From Pseudomonadota bacterium (lineage in GTDB: Bacteria; Pseudomonadota; Alphaproteobacteria; Rhodospirillales; 2-02-FULL-58-16), in the NCBI GenBank assembly GCA_022567015.1, contig JADFHR010000004.1, positions 1 through 27,145 on the forward strand: a stretch of DNA of 27,145 bases. Reading direction: 5' to 3'. Made by a program: the position numbers and the translations under genes. Positions within the stretch are counted from its first letter, which is position 1. Each line of letters starts with the position of its first letter. Positions 14,810 to 22,549 of the stretch are shown in pieces. The notes under the pieces were generated by a model. It was not told the DNA's origin. It ran no database searches and was given only the letters and a program-made list of their open reading frames with translations.

Positions 14810-15310
14810 ATGAACACCTACAAGCGTTTTATGCCGGGCATGGTCCTGGCGGGCGCGCTCCTGCTCGGGCTGCCCATTCCCGACGCGATGGCCCGCGGCG
14901 GAATCGAGATCGGCGTGCTGACCTGTAACAGCGTCGAAGGCACGCGGCGCAACCTGTTGATCCACTCGACCGTGGACGTGCGGTGCGTGTTCAAGACGGC
15001 CGAGGGCCAGGAGACCTACACCGGCGAGACCGGCATCGGCCTCGGCGTCGATCTGAACTGGAACCGCAGCGAGACCACTCATTTCGTGGTGCTCGGCGGC
15101 ACCTCGGACACGCGCCTCGGCGCGCACTCCCTGGCCGGCACGTATGTCGGCGGCAAGGCCTCGGCCACGTTCGGCGTCGGCGCGGGCGCCGGCGCTCTCG
15201 TCGGCGGCGGTTCCAAGAATATCTCCCTGCAGCCCCTGGCGCTCGAGAGCAGCACCGGACTCGGCGTCGCCGGCGGCCTGGGGTATCTGATCCTCAAGCC
15301 CGGACGGTAG
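14810..15310 (+). CDS. DUF992 family exported protein
   Basis: The 166-residue protein has a Sec signal (cleavage near AMA-RGG, about residue 29) and the DUF992 pattern: IEIGVLTCNSVEGTRRNLL, VRCVFKTAEGQETYTGETG, then the Gly/Ala-rich second half LAGTYVGGKASATFGVGAGAGALVGGG and ISLQPLALESSTGLGVAGGLGYL. Two cysteines (in LTC and RCVF) may form a disulfide. AAAGGAGG fixes the ATG. The family is common in Alphaproteobacteria and uncharacterised. It is probably periplasmic or outer-membrane associated and transcribed together with the upstream lipoprotein gene. Confidence 0.9.
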   Translation: MNTYKRFMPGMVLAGALLLGLPIPDAMARGGIEIGVLTCNSVEGTRRNLLIHSTVDVRCVFKTAEGQETYTGETGIGLGVDLNWNRSETTHFVVLGGTSDTRLGAHSLAGTYVGGKASATFGVGAGAGALVGGGSKNISLQPLALESSTGLGVAGGLGYLILKPGR

Positions 15311-15421
15311 GGATCAACCGGAGCAAATCGTCCTGACAAGACTCCCGGGAGAGAACCAAACCATCATGGCCGGCGCCGCCAGCGGGCACCGCGCCCCGCA
15401 TCGCCTCTGGCGCGCCTGTCG

Positions 15422-15589
15422 ATGGGTTCGCATCGTTGGTTGGTGATCGTCGCCGCGTGCGCGGTCCTCGTTCTTACGGGCGCCGGTCCCGGCACGGCGC
15501 AAGCAACGCGGGCCGAACCCGGGGCGTTCGTTCAGGTCCTCGGCGACAAGACCATTGACGTGATCAAAGAGCCGGAGTCCAGTGCCGGC
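15422..15589 (+). pseudogene. MlaC/Ttg2-like periplasmic protein, N-terminal remnant
   Basis: After a signal peptide (WLVIVAACAVLVLTG...GTAQA) the reading frame shows EPGAFVQVLGDKTIDVIKEPE, which resembles the start of MlaC/toluene-tolerance proteins (the FVxxLGDxAIxVL block). These proteins shuttle phospholipid between membranes. The similarity stops at about position 15580. The frame then reads through unrelated sequence (CHRYRRSLVHPDRRS...) to 15787, overlapping the next gene. A normal MlaC has about 200 residues, so only the first quarter survives. Identification rests on one short block and is tentative; truncation by a rearrangement or an assembly join is the simplest explanation. Confidence 0.45.
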
Positions 15590-15590
15590 C

Positions 15591-15737
15591 GGTGTCATCG
15601 GTACAGGCGATCCTTGGTCCATCCTGACCGGCGGTCGATACGGCTTGGCGGTGGCAAACGCCCGACGCGGATACCAGATACTCGAAATACGCCGCACGCT
15701 TTTCAGTTTGGTTCATGGACACAAAAAACGATCTTGA
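15591..15737 (+). pseudogene. Possible C-terminal tail of an unidentified gene
   Basis: A frame different from the MlaC-like one reads GVIGTGDPWSILTGGRYGL and continues to LFSLVHGHKKRS before a stop, overlapping the start of the following fusion gene by 23 bases. It has coding-like composition but no start codon with a ribosome site, and I do not recognise it. It may be the end of the gene that once preceded the acyltransferase-hydrolase gene. Confidence 0.25.
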
Positions 15738-18021
15738 AATCAGCCGGCCGGTCTACGAATGGACCGCCCGCGCCATTTCAGTCGTGAAGAAGCGTCTCGG
15801 GGTCAACATCAAGCTGCACCACAGCAAAGGCCAGATCGAGGCCGGCCAGATATTTCTCTTCAACCACTTTGCCCGTTTCGAGACATTCATTCCGCAGTAT
15901 TTGATCTTCCAGGAGACGGGGGCGCTTTGCCGCTCGGTGGGCGCGGCCGAGTTGTTTCGGCGTGACGACGCCTTTTCAAACTACCTGCGCAATATCGGAG
16001 CGGTCCCCAACGACCTTCCCGGTTTACTCCCGTTCCTTGCCAAAGAGATCCTTCGCGGCCGCAAGATCATCGTTTTCCCCGAGGGCGGGATGGTGAAGGA
16101 CCGGCAGGTTTTGGACAGCGAAGGCCGCTACAGCATCTATTCGCGCACCGCCCGGGAGAGACGCAAACACCACACGGGGGCCGCCGTTCTCGCCTTCACC
16201 CTTGAGGCATTCAAAGCGGGGATCCTGGCCATCCACGAAGCCGGGGATCTACGGTGTCTGGAATCATGGACCGCAAGGCTGGGACTGGAAACGGTGGAAG
16301 ACCTTGTGGCAGCCGTCCGGCAGCCGACCCTGATCGTTCCCGCCAACATCACCTTCTATCCGATCCGTGTCAGCGACAACATCCTCCGCAAGGGGGTGGA
16401 ACTTTTCACCCGTGGGTTGAGCAAACGGTTCTCCGAGGAACTGCTCATCGAGGGAAACATCCTGCTCAAACAAACGGATATGGACGTGCGGCTGGGCGAT
16501 GCGATGGCGCCGGCGGAAGTCTGGCAATGGTGGGAACGGCGGATTTTTACTCGTCTGATCCGCAGGATCGACTCCCTGGACGACTTTTTTGCATTGAAAC
16601 GCGACAAAGGCCGGTGGGACGAGCGCCTCGTCGCCATGTGCGTGGGCCGCAAAACACTGCGGGTGCGGGACGCCTACATGCGCGAGATATATGCCGGGGT
16701 GACCATCAACCTCAGCCACCTCATCTCGCGGTTGATTCTGATGTTCGTGGACAAAGGGCAGACGGAAGTCGGCTACGAGCTGTTTCACAAGGCCCTCTAT
16801 CTGGCGATTAAGAACGCCCGGAAGGAACCCTCCATTCACCTGCACCAGAGCCTGAAAAACCCCGATGCCCACACCGGCGTGGTCGATGGCCGGTGTCCGG
16901 GACTCGAGCAGTTCATGTCATCGAAAGCGTGTTCCCAACTGGTGGAAAGGGACCGTGAGCGATACCGTTTTCTGCCCAAGCTTTGCGAGGAACACGAGTT
17001 CGACCGGGTGCGGCTCGAAAACCTCATCTCGGTCTACGCCAACGAAATGGCGCCGATCCTGGCGGCTGGGCAGGCGGTGGAGAAAGCGATGAACGCCGCG
17101 CCGGCGCTTGATGATCGGGCGCTGGCGCACATGCTTTTCAACGACGAACTCGAGTCGTACGCCTGGGACGGGCAATGCTTCTCGGACCGCCGCTGTGACG
17201 AACTCAACCGGCAGGAGACGGCGACAGAGGGCGGCGAGCCTTATCTGTCGGTGCCCGAGGCGAGCAACGGCCTGGGCATCGTCCTGGTGCACGGCTTCCT
17301 GGCCTCGCCTGCCGAACTCCGGGCCTTCGCAAAGAAGCTGGAGGCGGCCGGTCATCCGGTCGTCGGCGTACGGCTGAAAGGCCATGGGACCTCTCCCTGG
17401 GATCTGCGGGATCGAAGCTGGCAGGACTGGTTGGAGTCCGTCCGGCGGGGGTACAGAATCATGTCGGCCTTTGCGGACCGCATCTGCTTGGTCGGGTTTT
17501 CCAGCGGTGGCGCTTTGGCATTGCATCTGGCGGCCGAGCGGCCGGAACGACTCGCCGGGGTGGCCGCCGTCTCCGCGCCCATGAAATTCCGCAACAAGAA
17601 CCTGATCTTTGTGCCTCTGGTGCATGGCGCCGCCAAGCTGACCCGCTGGGTCTCTTCCTTCGAGGGCATCATGCCGTTTCTGCCGAACAAATCGGAACAT
17701 CCCGATATCAACTATCGAAACATTCCGATACGCGGCCTTTATGAACTGCGCCGCATGGTCGACGAACTCGATCGTCGTTTGCCCGACGTACAATGCCCGG
17801 TAATCCTCGTTCAGGGTACGGAAGACCAGATTGTCGACCCCAAGAGCGCGGAAATGATCCGCGGGAAGCTTGGGTCCGAGGAAAAAACGCTGCACATGGT
17901 TCCCTCCCGGCGACACGGGATCTTGAACGAAGACATCGGGGATACCCACGAGAAGCTTTTATCTTTTCTGGCGTCTCTCGCGGCCTCGGCGTCGACGGAC
18001 GAGTTGATGGAGTCCGTCTGA
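15715..18021 (+). CDS. Fusion protein: PlsC-like acyltransferase plus alpha/beta hydrolase
   Basis: The protein has 768 residues and two catalytic modules. The N-terminal one (about 20-250) resembles glycerol-phosphate acyltransferases: FLFNHFARFETFIP (H51-x4-E56 in place of the common H-x4-D), CRSVGAAELFRRDD and VFPEGGMVKDR (about 120-130). A helical middle follows. The C-terminal module (about 520-760) is an alpha/beta hydrolase: LVHGFLASPAE (oxyanion side), VRLKGHGTSPWDL, nucleophile elbow GFSSG (Ser 596), acid GTEDQIVD (Asp 704) and RRHGILNE (His 734), similar to carboxylesterase/monoacylglycerol lipase Est30 types. It could both acylate and deacylate a lipid. No clear ribosome site precedes ATG 15715. 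Its sequence looks less GC-rich than the neighbours, which suggests a different origin. Confidence 0.85.
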   Translation: MDTKNDLEISRPVYEWTARAISVVKKRLGVNIKLHHSKGQIEAGQIFLFNHFARFETFIPQYLIFQETGALCRSVGAAELFRRDDAFSNYLRNIGAVPNDLPGLLPFLAKEILRGRKIIVFPEGGMVKDRQVLDSEGRYSIYSRTARERRKHHTGAAVLAFTLEAFKAGILAIHEAGDLRCLESWTARLGLETVEDLVAAVRQPTLIVPANITFYPIRVSDNILRKGVELFTRGLSKRFSEELLIEGNILLKQTDMDVRLGDAMAPAEVWQWWERRIFTRLIRRIDSLDDFFALKRDKGRWDERLVAMCVGRKTLRVRDAYMREIYAGVTINLSHLISRLILMFVDKGQTEVGYELFHKALYLAIKNARKEPSIHLHQSLKNPDAHTGVVDGRCPGLEQFMSSKACSQLVERDRERYRFLPKLCEEHEFDRVRLENLISVYANEMAPILAAGQAVEKAMNAAPALDDRALAHMLFNDELESYAWDGQCFSDRRCDELNRQETATEGGEPYLSVPEASNGLGIVLVHGFLASPAELRAFAKKLEAAGHPVVGVRLKGHGTSPWDLRDRSWQDWLESVRRGYRIMSAFADRICLVGFSSGGALALHLAAERPERLAGVAAVSAPMKFRNKNLIFVPLVHGAAKLTRWVSSFEGIMPFLPNKSEHPDINYRNIPIRGLYELRRMVDELDRRLPDVQCPVILVQGTEDQIVDPKSAEMIRGKLGSEEKTLHMVPSRRHGILNEDIGDTHEKLLSFLASLAASASTDELMESV

Positions 18022-18072
18022 AAAGCTGCCAATCCAGCGGCTACGCGCGCCGAACACCCATGCGCCGCGCCG

Positions 18073-18429
18073 TCACGCCACGTTGATCAGGAAACCGAGG
18101 CCGATCAGGAGGCTGGCGCCGGCGGTGACGGCGATCAGGGTCTTCTGCCAGTCCCGCCAGGGCAGGAACTCCACCGCCAGAAGGCGCAGCCCGCCGGTCA
18201 GGTGGGCGGCAAGGAGAATGATCAGCCCCACCTCGGCGGCCTTGACCAGGGGGCCCTCGGTCCACGCGAGCACGGCGTCCAGGGCCGCCGCGCCCTGGAT
18301 GGCGCGCGACAGCACGTAGAAGTGGGCGGGCAGAAAGAGAACCAGCAACAGGCCCGACAGGCGGTGGACGGCGAAGGCCCAGTACGCGGGATGGTCGCGC
18401 GACCCGCCGGCAAGCCCGAAGGGGCCCAT
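18073..18429 (-). CDS. sdhC: Succinate dehydrogenase cytochrome b-type anchor subunit (SdhC-like)
   Basis: This 118-residue protein has three membrane helices. YWAFAVHRLSGLLLVLFLPAHFYVL contains the HR-x-SG element of the quinone site in SdhC proteins, and LAAHLTGGLRLLAVE carries a second conserved His that could ligate heme b. It would anchor the iron-sulfur subunit and reduce or oxidise quinone in the inner membrane. ATG 18429 overlaps the preceding anchor gene as TGATG. It is the last gene of the unit, ending 51 bases from the stop of the convergent fusion gene. The C/D naming is by sequence resemblance only. Confidence 0.82.
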   Translation of the reverse strand: MGPFGLAGGSRDHPAYWAFAVHRLSGLLLVLFLPAHFYVLSRAIQGAAALDAVLAWTEGPLVKAAEVGLIILLAAHLTGGLRLLAVEFLPWRDWQKTLIAVTAGASLLIGLGFLINVA

Positions 18430-18779
18430 CAGGCGCCGCCGAACCCGTACAGGCCGTACGCCGCCTGCCAGCCCGTCCACGCCAGGAGGACGGCGAAGGC
18501 GGCCGCCGCCACGTCGATCAGGCGCGCCGGCACCGGCGTCATCTCGCGCAGGATGGTGCGCAGGCCGATCGGCCCGTGGACGGCGACGGCGGCGACGAAC
18601 ACCCCGTAGAAGGCGAGCCAGCCGGTGTTTCCCTGCACCCGGCCGATGATCTCCTGGGCGCTCAGGCCGCCCTGCACGGCATAGATGATGGTGCCGATGG
18701 GCACCGCCACGACCACCGCCAGGACCATCGCACTGACCCGCTGGGCCAGCCACAAAAGGGTTTCGGCGCGGGCGCTCAC
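18429..18779 (-). CDS. Succinate dehydrogenase/fumarate reductase second membrane anchor subunit
   Basis: This 116-residue protein has three hydrophobic helices: LLWLAQRVSAMVLAVVVAVPIG, WLAFYGVFVAAVAVHGPIGLR and AAAFAVLLAWTGWQAAYGL. The QRVSA and VHGPIGLRTILRE elements resemble the Arg/Ser quinone site and heme-His regions of SdhC/SdhD proteins. The start is GTG 18779, overlapping the sdhB stop as GTGA; the first ATG would delete half of helix 1. It should form, with the neighbouring 118-residue protein, the membrane anchor for the SdhB-like subunit. Confidence 0.75.
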   Translation of the reverse strand: MSARAETLLWLAQRVSAMVLAVVVAVPIGTIIYAVQGGLSAQEIIGRVQGNTGWLAFYGVFVAAVAVHGPIGLRTILREMTPVPARLIDVAAAAFAVLLAWTGWQAAYGLYGFGGA

Positions 18780-19501
18780 AGTTTCCCCGTGAGCGCGGCG
18801 AGCACCGTCGCCCGTTTCAGTCCGGCGATGGATTCCGTCGGGTTGAGATGCTTGGGGCAGCGCTCCATGCAGCTCTGGTGGGAATGGCAGGCATGGCAGC
18901 CGGCGTCCCCCGCCACCGCGGCGAGGCGTTCCCGGTTGCCGCCGTCGCGTTCGTCGTTGACCAGGGTCCAGGCGCGGTTCAGCGCCGCCGGCCCCAGGTA
19001 ATCCGGGTTCCAGGTGACCACGTCGCACGAGGCGTAGCACACCCCGCATCCGATGCATTCGATGGCGGCGTCGGCGCGCCGGCGGCGGGGCGAATCGGGC
19101 GCGATGACGGCGAAATCCGCGGTCCTGTCGGCGGTGGGACGGAACGCGCCTTTGGCGCGCGCCGCCTTGGCGAAGAATTCGGCCATGTCGACGCTGAGGT
19201 CCTTGATCACCGGCATGTTCCTCAGCGGCGCGATGCGCAGGCGGCCGTCCCTGGCCACCCGGCCGACGTGGGTGCGGCACGTCCACCGCGCCACCCCGTT
19301 GACCGTCATGGCGCACGAGCCGCACATGCCGACCCGGCAGGAAAAGCGGTACGCCAGGGTCGCATCGAGGCGCCGCTGGACGTAGGTGACCACGTCGAGC
19401 ACGGTCTGGTTTTCGCGGCGCGGAACCGGGTAGGAAACGAACCGGCCCTCGTCGGCGCCCCGCCAGACCGAGACATCCAGCATGGAAGCCATGTCCGCCA
19501 T
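18776..19501 (-). CDS. sdhB: Succinate dehydrogenase/fumarate reductase iron-sulfur subunit
   Basis: The 241-residue protein has all three cluster motifs. The 2Fe-2S ligands lie in SCRVGMCGSC...WTC (about C55, C60, C63, C75). The 4Fe-4S and 3Fe-4S ligands lie in CIGCGVCYASC (about C149-C159) and CHACHSHQSCMERCP (about C205, C211, C215). It passes electrons between a flavoprotein (SdhA/FrdA-type) and the membrane quinone anchor. GGAAAGG precedes ATG 19501. No SdhA gene occurs in the window. The gene instead follows the suyB-like gene by 51 bases and is coupled to the two anchor genes, so its flavoprotein partner must be elsewhere or of another kind. Confidence 0.93.
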   Translation of the reverse strand: MADMASMLDVSVWRGADEGRFVSYPVPRRENQTVLDVVTYVQRRLDATLAYRFSCRVGMCGSCAMTVNGVARWTCRTHVGRVARDGRLRIAPLRNMPVIKDLSVDMAEFFAKAARAKGAFRPTADRTADFAVIAPDSPRRRRADAAIECIGCGVCYASCDVVTWNPDYLGPAALNRAWTLVNDERDGGNRERLAAVAGDAGCHACHSHQSCMERCPKHLNPTESIAGLKRATVLAALTGKL

Positions 19502-19552
19502 CTTGTTTGTGCCTTTCCGTGCCGCCGGTGGCCGCGCCGCCGGCCTTGCGCT

Positions 19553-20719
19553 TCAGGCGCTCCGGTACAGCTTGGTGATCACGAACTCGCGGTGGCCGAG
19601 AACCTCCGCCGCCGTCAGCCGTCCGTTGCAGACGCGGACGGTCATGTCGAGCAGCGCGTCCCCGGCCTCGTCCAGGGTCATTTCACGGCGCAACAGGCCG
19701 GACACGTCCAGGTCCACGTGCTCGCCCATGGTCCGCGCCGTGCGCGGATTGGCGGTCAGCTTGATCACCGGCTTGATCGGGTTGCCGATGACGTTGCCCT
19801 GGCCGGTCGGGAACAAATGGACGGTGAACCCGGCGGCGGCCTGAAGGGTGACGCATTCGGCCGCCGCCGAAGAGGTGTCCATGAAATACAGGCCCGGTCC
19901 CTTGGCCGGCCGTTCGGCGGGTTTCAGCACGTCGATGTATTTCGTCGTCTTGCCGATCTTTTCCAGGTTGCCGAAGGCCTTCTCCTCGATGGTCGTCAGG
20001 CCGCCTTCGATATTGCCCTTGGTGGGCTGGCTGTCGCTCAGGTCGTCGGTCTTGTTGGCCATGATGAAGTCGTTGTAATCGGACCAGGTCTTGAGGAATT
20101 TCTCGCCCACCTCCGGGGTGGCGGCGCGGGCGGCGCAGATCTGCTCGGCGCCGGTGATCTCCGAGGTCTCGCCGAAACAGGTGGTCGCGCCCATGGCGTC
20201 CACCTTGTCGATCATGTTGCCCACGGTGGGGTTGGAGGCGAGACCCGAGGTGGTGTCGGATTCGCCGCACTTCACGGAAATCCAGGTTTCCCCGAAGGCG
20301 CATTCCTCGCGCCTCAGCTCGCTGGCCCAATGGACGTACTCCTTGGCCTTGCGCGAGGCCGCGGCGATGGTGTTGTGGTCGCCGTTCCGTTCGATGGCGA
20401 AGCCTTCCACGGGCTTGCCGGTGGCGGCGATGCCGTCGACGATGCGCCCGGTCCAGGCCGGTTCGATGCCGATCACCACCACGGCGGCGACGTTGGGGTT
20501 GCTGCCGGTGCCGATCAGGGTGCGGAAGAACAGTTCCAGGTCCTCGCCGAACTGCAGCCGGCCGTAATGGTGGGGCAGGGCCAGGGTGCCCTTGATGTTG
20601 TGGGCGACCGCCTCGCACGCGGCGTTGGACAGATCGTCCAGGGGCAGGATGACGACGTGATTGCGGATCCCGACCCGGCCGTCGGTGCGCCGGTATCCCC
20701 GGAAAGTCGGCGTCGCCAT
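19553..20719 (-). CDS. suyB: UxaA-family hydro-lyase large subunit, (2R)-sulfolactate sulfo-lyase beta-like
   Basis: The 388-residue protein is the UxaA/GarD_C (altronate/galactarate dehydratase) catalytic part, encoded separately. Typical blocks are GRVGIRNHVVILPLDDLSNAACEAV, GTLALPHHYGRLQFGEDLELFFRTLIGTGSNPNVAAVVVIG, VKCGESDTTSGLASNPTVG (family Cys and Ser), and DTSSAAAECVTLQAAAGFTVHLFPTGQGNVIGNPIKPVIKLTANPRT. Length and wording fit SuyB, the larger subunit of the lyase that splits sulfolactate to pyruvate and sulfite; a different sugar-acid or hydroxyacid lyase is possible. ATG 20719 has AGAGGTGG before it; a GTG at 20728 overlaps the suyA end. It is encoded between the suyA-like gene and sdhB. 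Confidence 0.82.
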   Translation of the reverse strand: MATPTFRGYRRTDGRVGIRNHVVILPLDDLSNAACEAVAHNIKGTLALPHHYGRLQFGEDLELFFRTLIGTGSNPNVAAVVVIGIEPAWTGRIVDGIAATGKPVEGFAIERNGDHNTIAAASRKAKEYVHWASELRREECAFGETWISVKCGESDTTSGLASNPTVGNMIDKVDAMGATTCFGETSEITGAEQICAARAATPEVGEKFLKTWSDYNDFIMANKTDDLSDSQPTKGNIEGGLTTIEEKAFGNLEKIGKTTKYIDVLKPAERPAKGPGLYFMDTSSAAAECVTLQAAAGFTVHLFPTGQGNVIGNPIKPVIKLTANPRTARTMGEHVDLDVSGLLRREMTLDEAGDALLDMTVRVCNGRLTAAEVLGHREFVITKLYRSA

Positions 20720-20721
20720 GG

Positions 20722-21009
20722 CTACCACCTCTTGGTCTTGACGTTGTCGACGTGGACGTGTCCGCCCTCGGGGATGTCGGCCACCGCCCGGCCGATGTCG
20801 TGGCCGTACTTGATGATGGTGTCGCCCTTCTTGATGTCGCCGAGGGATATCTTGTGGCCCAGGGGAATGGGATCGCGCGCCTTCACCGTGACGGTGCCGT
20901 CGGTCTCCATGACCCAGCCGGTCAGCTCGTCGCCGGCTTCGACGTCTTCCACCACCACCACGCCCGTGGTGTCGGCGGTGTTGTGGACGAGAAAATGCGG
21001 TGCCGCCAA
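20722..21009 (-). CDS. suyA: UxaA-family small subunit (SAF domain), sulfolactate sulfo-lyase alpha-like
   Basis: The 95-residue protein is the SAF-domain N-terminal part of the altronate/galactarate dehydratase family encoded as a separate gene, as in suyAB. It shows HFLVHNTADTTGVVVVEDVEAG, then IPLGHKISLGDIKKGDTIIKYGHDIGRAVADIPEGGHVHVDNVK, the family's LGHKxAL...G..V.KYG..IG.A block. The start is TTG 21009, chosen because GGGAGG lies five bases upstream and homologous sequence starts here; the upstream ATG has no ribosome site. It is first in an operon running through suyB, sdhB and two anchor genes, with its own strong-looking promoter. The substrate is inferred only from subunit layout. 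Confidence 0.82.
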   Translation of the reverse strand: MAAPHFLVHNTADTTGVVVVEDVEAGDELTGWVMETDGTVTVKARDPIPLGHKISLGDIKKGDTIIKYGHDIGRAVADIPEGGHVHVDNVKTKRW

Positions 21010-21056
21010 TTGTTCCTCCCCGGTTTCAGGCCTGCCTGCAAATCGGTGCAAAGCTT

Positions 21057-21087
21057 AGTACTAGGTGCACGAAATGCGGCGTGTCAA
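21057..21087 (-). promoter_or_regulatory. Candidate sigma-70-type promoter of the suyAB-sdh operon
   Basis: On the minus strand a consensus -35 TTGACA (21087-21082) and a -10-like TAGTAC (21063-21058) are 18 bases apart, leaving a leader of about 40 bases to the TTG start. The -35 box overlaps the stop codon of the DUF192 gene, which implies separate transcription of the suy genes. The -10 region is part of the palindrome AGTACT. Confidence 0.55.
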
Positions 21088-21599
21088 TCGCCATTGTATT
21101 GCCCGCCCGCCCCGAAGACGGAATGCAGCACCTTGTCCCCCGGTCTGATGCCCAGGCGCGCCGCCGTGCCGGCGTTCAGTTCCAGAACCGCGCGCACCGG
21201 CCCGGCGGAGCGGATGGCGGTGAGCGACAGCGGCACCGTGTGCTCGGCGATGTTGACGATGCGTCCCCGGGAATCGATGAACAGCATGTCGAGCGGCACA
21301 TACGTGTCCTTCATCCACATGGCGACCGGGCCCGTGCCCTGGAAATCGAACAGCATGCCGGCGTCGGCGGCAAGGCGGCGCCGTCCCTGCAACCCCTGCA
21401 CCCGCTGGTCCTCGTTCAGCGCCAGCTCGACCGTGAAAGCGGACCTGCCCCGGGCGGTCACCACAACAAGGTTGGAGGTCTCGAAGCGCACCGGCGCGGA
21501 AGCCCCGGCGCCCGAGGCCGCGGCATGCGGACCGGCGACCAGGCCGGCGGCGGCGAAAAGCAGACCAGCACGGAGAAGGCGGCGCCTCGTCGCGTTCAT
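21084..21599 (-). CDS. DUF192 family exported protein
   Basis: The 171-residue protein has an N-terminal signal with an RRRLLRAGLLFAAAGLVAG stretch that could be a Tat signal. The DUF192 domain follows, with FTVELALNEDQRVQGLQGRRRLAADAGMLFDF, MWMKDTYVPLDMLFIDSRGRIV and AVLELNAGTAARLGIRPGDKV. The family is widespread in bacteria and archaea and has no agreed function. GGGAG lies four bases before ATG 21599. It is divergent from the Mrp operon and upstream of the suy promoter. Confidence 0.9.
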   Translation of the reverse strand: MNATRRRLLRAGLLFAAAGLVAGPHAAASGAGASAPVRFETSNLVVVTARGRSAFTVELALNEDQRVQGLQGRRRLAADAGMLFDFQGTGPVAMWMKDTYVPLDMLFIDSRGRIVNIAEHTVPLSLTAIRSAGPVRAVLELNAGTAARLGIRPGDKVLHSVFGAGGQYNGD

Positions 21600-21761
21600 G
21601 GAACTCCCATACCGCAAATCCCCGTGCGCCGGCAAACTTTAACGTTTTTTTACGGCCCCCTTGACGAAACCATCGTCTGAGGCCAAGAAAGAGCCGGCCA
21701 AAGCGAAAATTCGCGGCGTTCGGGGGGCAGCCCGGGAAGGCGCCATCGGGGGAGCCGGGTT

Positions 21762-22262
21762 TTGCTGCAAGCGCTGAGTCTCGGAGCGGTCCTTTACGGG
21801 CTTTGGCTGCTGCTGTCGGGCCATTTCGAGCCCCTGTTGCTGGGCCTCGGCCTCGCCTCGACCATCGTCGTCGTCCTCATTGCCCGGCGCATGGACCTGA
21901 TCGACCGCGAAGGCCACCCCATTCACCTGAGCTGGCGCTTCCTCCTTTACATACCGTGGCTGCTGTGGGAGATCGTCAAGGCCAACATCGACATCGCCCG
22001 CGTCATCGTCCGGCCCAGGATGGCCATCGACCCCTCCGTGCTGCGCCTCAAGGGCACCCAGAAGAGCGAGCTGGGCCACGTCATCTACGCCAACTCCATC
22101 ACCCTGACACCGGGAACGGTCACCATCGGCCTGGAGGAAGGGGTGCTCAGCGTCCACGCCCTCACCCGCGAGGCCGCCGAAGGACTGATACGCGGCGACA
22201 TGGACCGCCGCGTCACCGCGGTTGAGGGCGCCGCCGACGGCCGAGGGGAGCACGGGGCCTGA
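21762..22262 (+). CDS. mrpE: Na+/H+ antiporter subunit E (MrpE/MnhE)
   Basis: The 166-residue membrane protein has two or three N-terminal helices and the MrpE pattern: LYGLWLLLSG, LSWRFLLYIPWLLWEIVKANIDIARVI, then SITLTPGTVTIGLEEGVLSVHAL. It is the first gene of an Mrp-type sodium/proton antiporter operon in the inner membrane. The start is TTG 21762 with GGGGGAG eight bases upstream; no ATG exists near the conserved N-terminus. A possible -35 (TTGACG, 21661-21666) lies upstream, but no good -10 accompanies it. Its TGA overlaps the ATG of mrpF. Confidence 0.92.
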   Translation: MLQALSLGAVLYGLWLLLSGHFEPLLLGLGLASTIVVVLIARRMDLIDREGHPIHLSWRFLLYIPWLLWEIVKANIDIARVIVRPRMAIDPSVLRLKGTQKSELGHVIYANSITLTPGTVTIGLEEGVLSVHALTREAAEGLIRGDMDRRVTAVEGAADGRGEHGA

Positions 22263-22549
22263 TGTTCGCCGGCGCCTCCGCCGCCATCCTCGTCACCATG
22301 GCGCTGGCATTGTTCCGCGCCATCAGGGGTCCGACCATTTACGACCGCATCCTGGCGGTCAACGCCTTCGGCACCCTGACCGTGGTCCTCATCGCCGTCC
22401 ACGGCTTCCTCGCCGGGCGGCCCGAGTTCCTGGACATCGCGCTGGTCTATGCGCTGATCAACTTCATCGCCACCATCGCCGTGACCAAATACGTCAAGTT
22501 CAGCCACCTGGGCCACCCCTCGGGCGAAGACGAACGGGGAGACGTGTGA
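22262..22549 (+). CDS. mrpF: Na+/H+ antiporter subunit F (MrpF)
   Basis: This 95-residue protein has three helices and the MrpF blocks LFRAIRGPTIYDRILAVNAFGT and DIALVYALINFIATIAVTKY. It is a small structural subunit of the Mrp complex. Both its ends overlap neighbouring genes by one base (TGATG), showing tight translational coupling. Confidence 0.94.
   Translation: MFAGASAAILVTMALALFRAIRGPTIYDRILAVNAFGTLTVVLIAVHGFLAGRPEFLDIALVYALINFIATIAVTKYVKFSHLGHPSGEDERGDV

Noticed and set aside
18848..21058. Plus-strand open frame of 736 codons
   Set aside because: It is antisense to sdhB and suyAB, which have clear motifs and ribosome sites; His/Gly/Asp-rich low-complexity reading is a shadow.
21057..21075. 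AGTACT followed by a TGCACGA-like stretch resembling the end of repeat element 2
   Set aside because: Similarity is short and gapped, and the site is better explained as the -10 region of the suyA promoter; an excision footprint cannot be supported.
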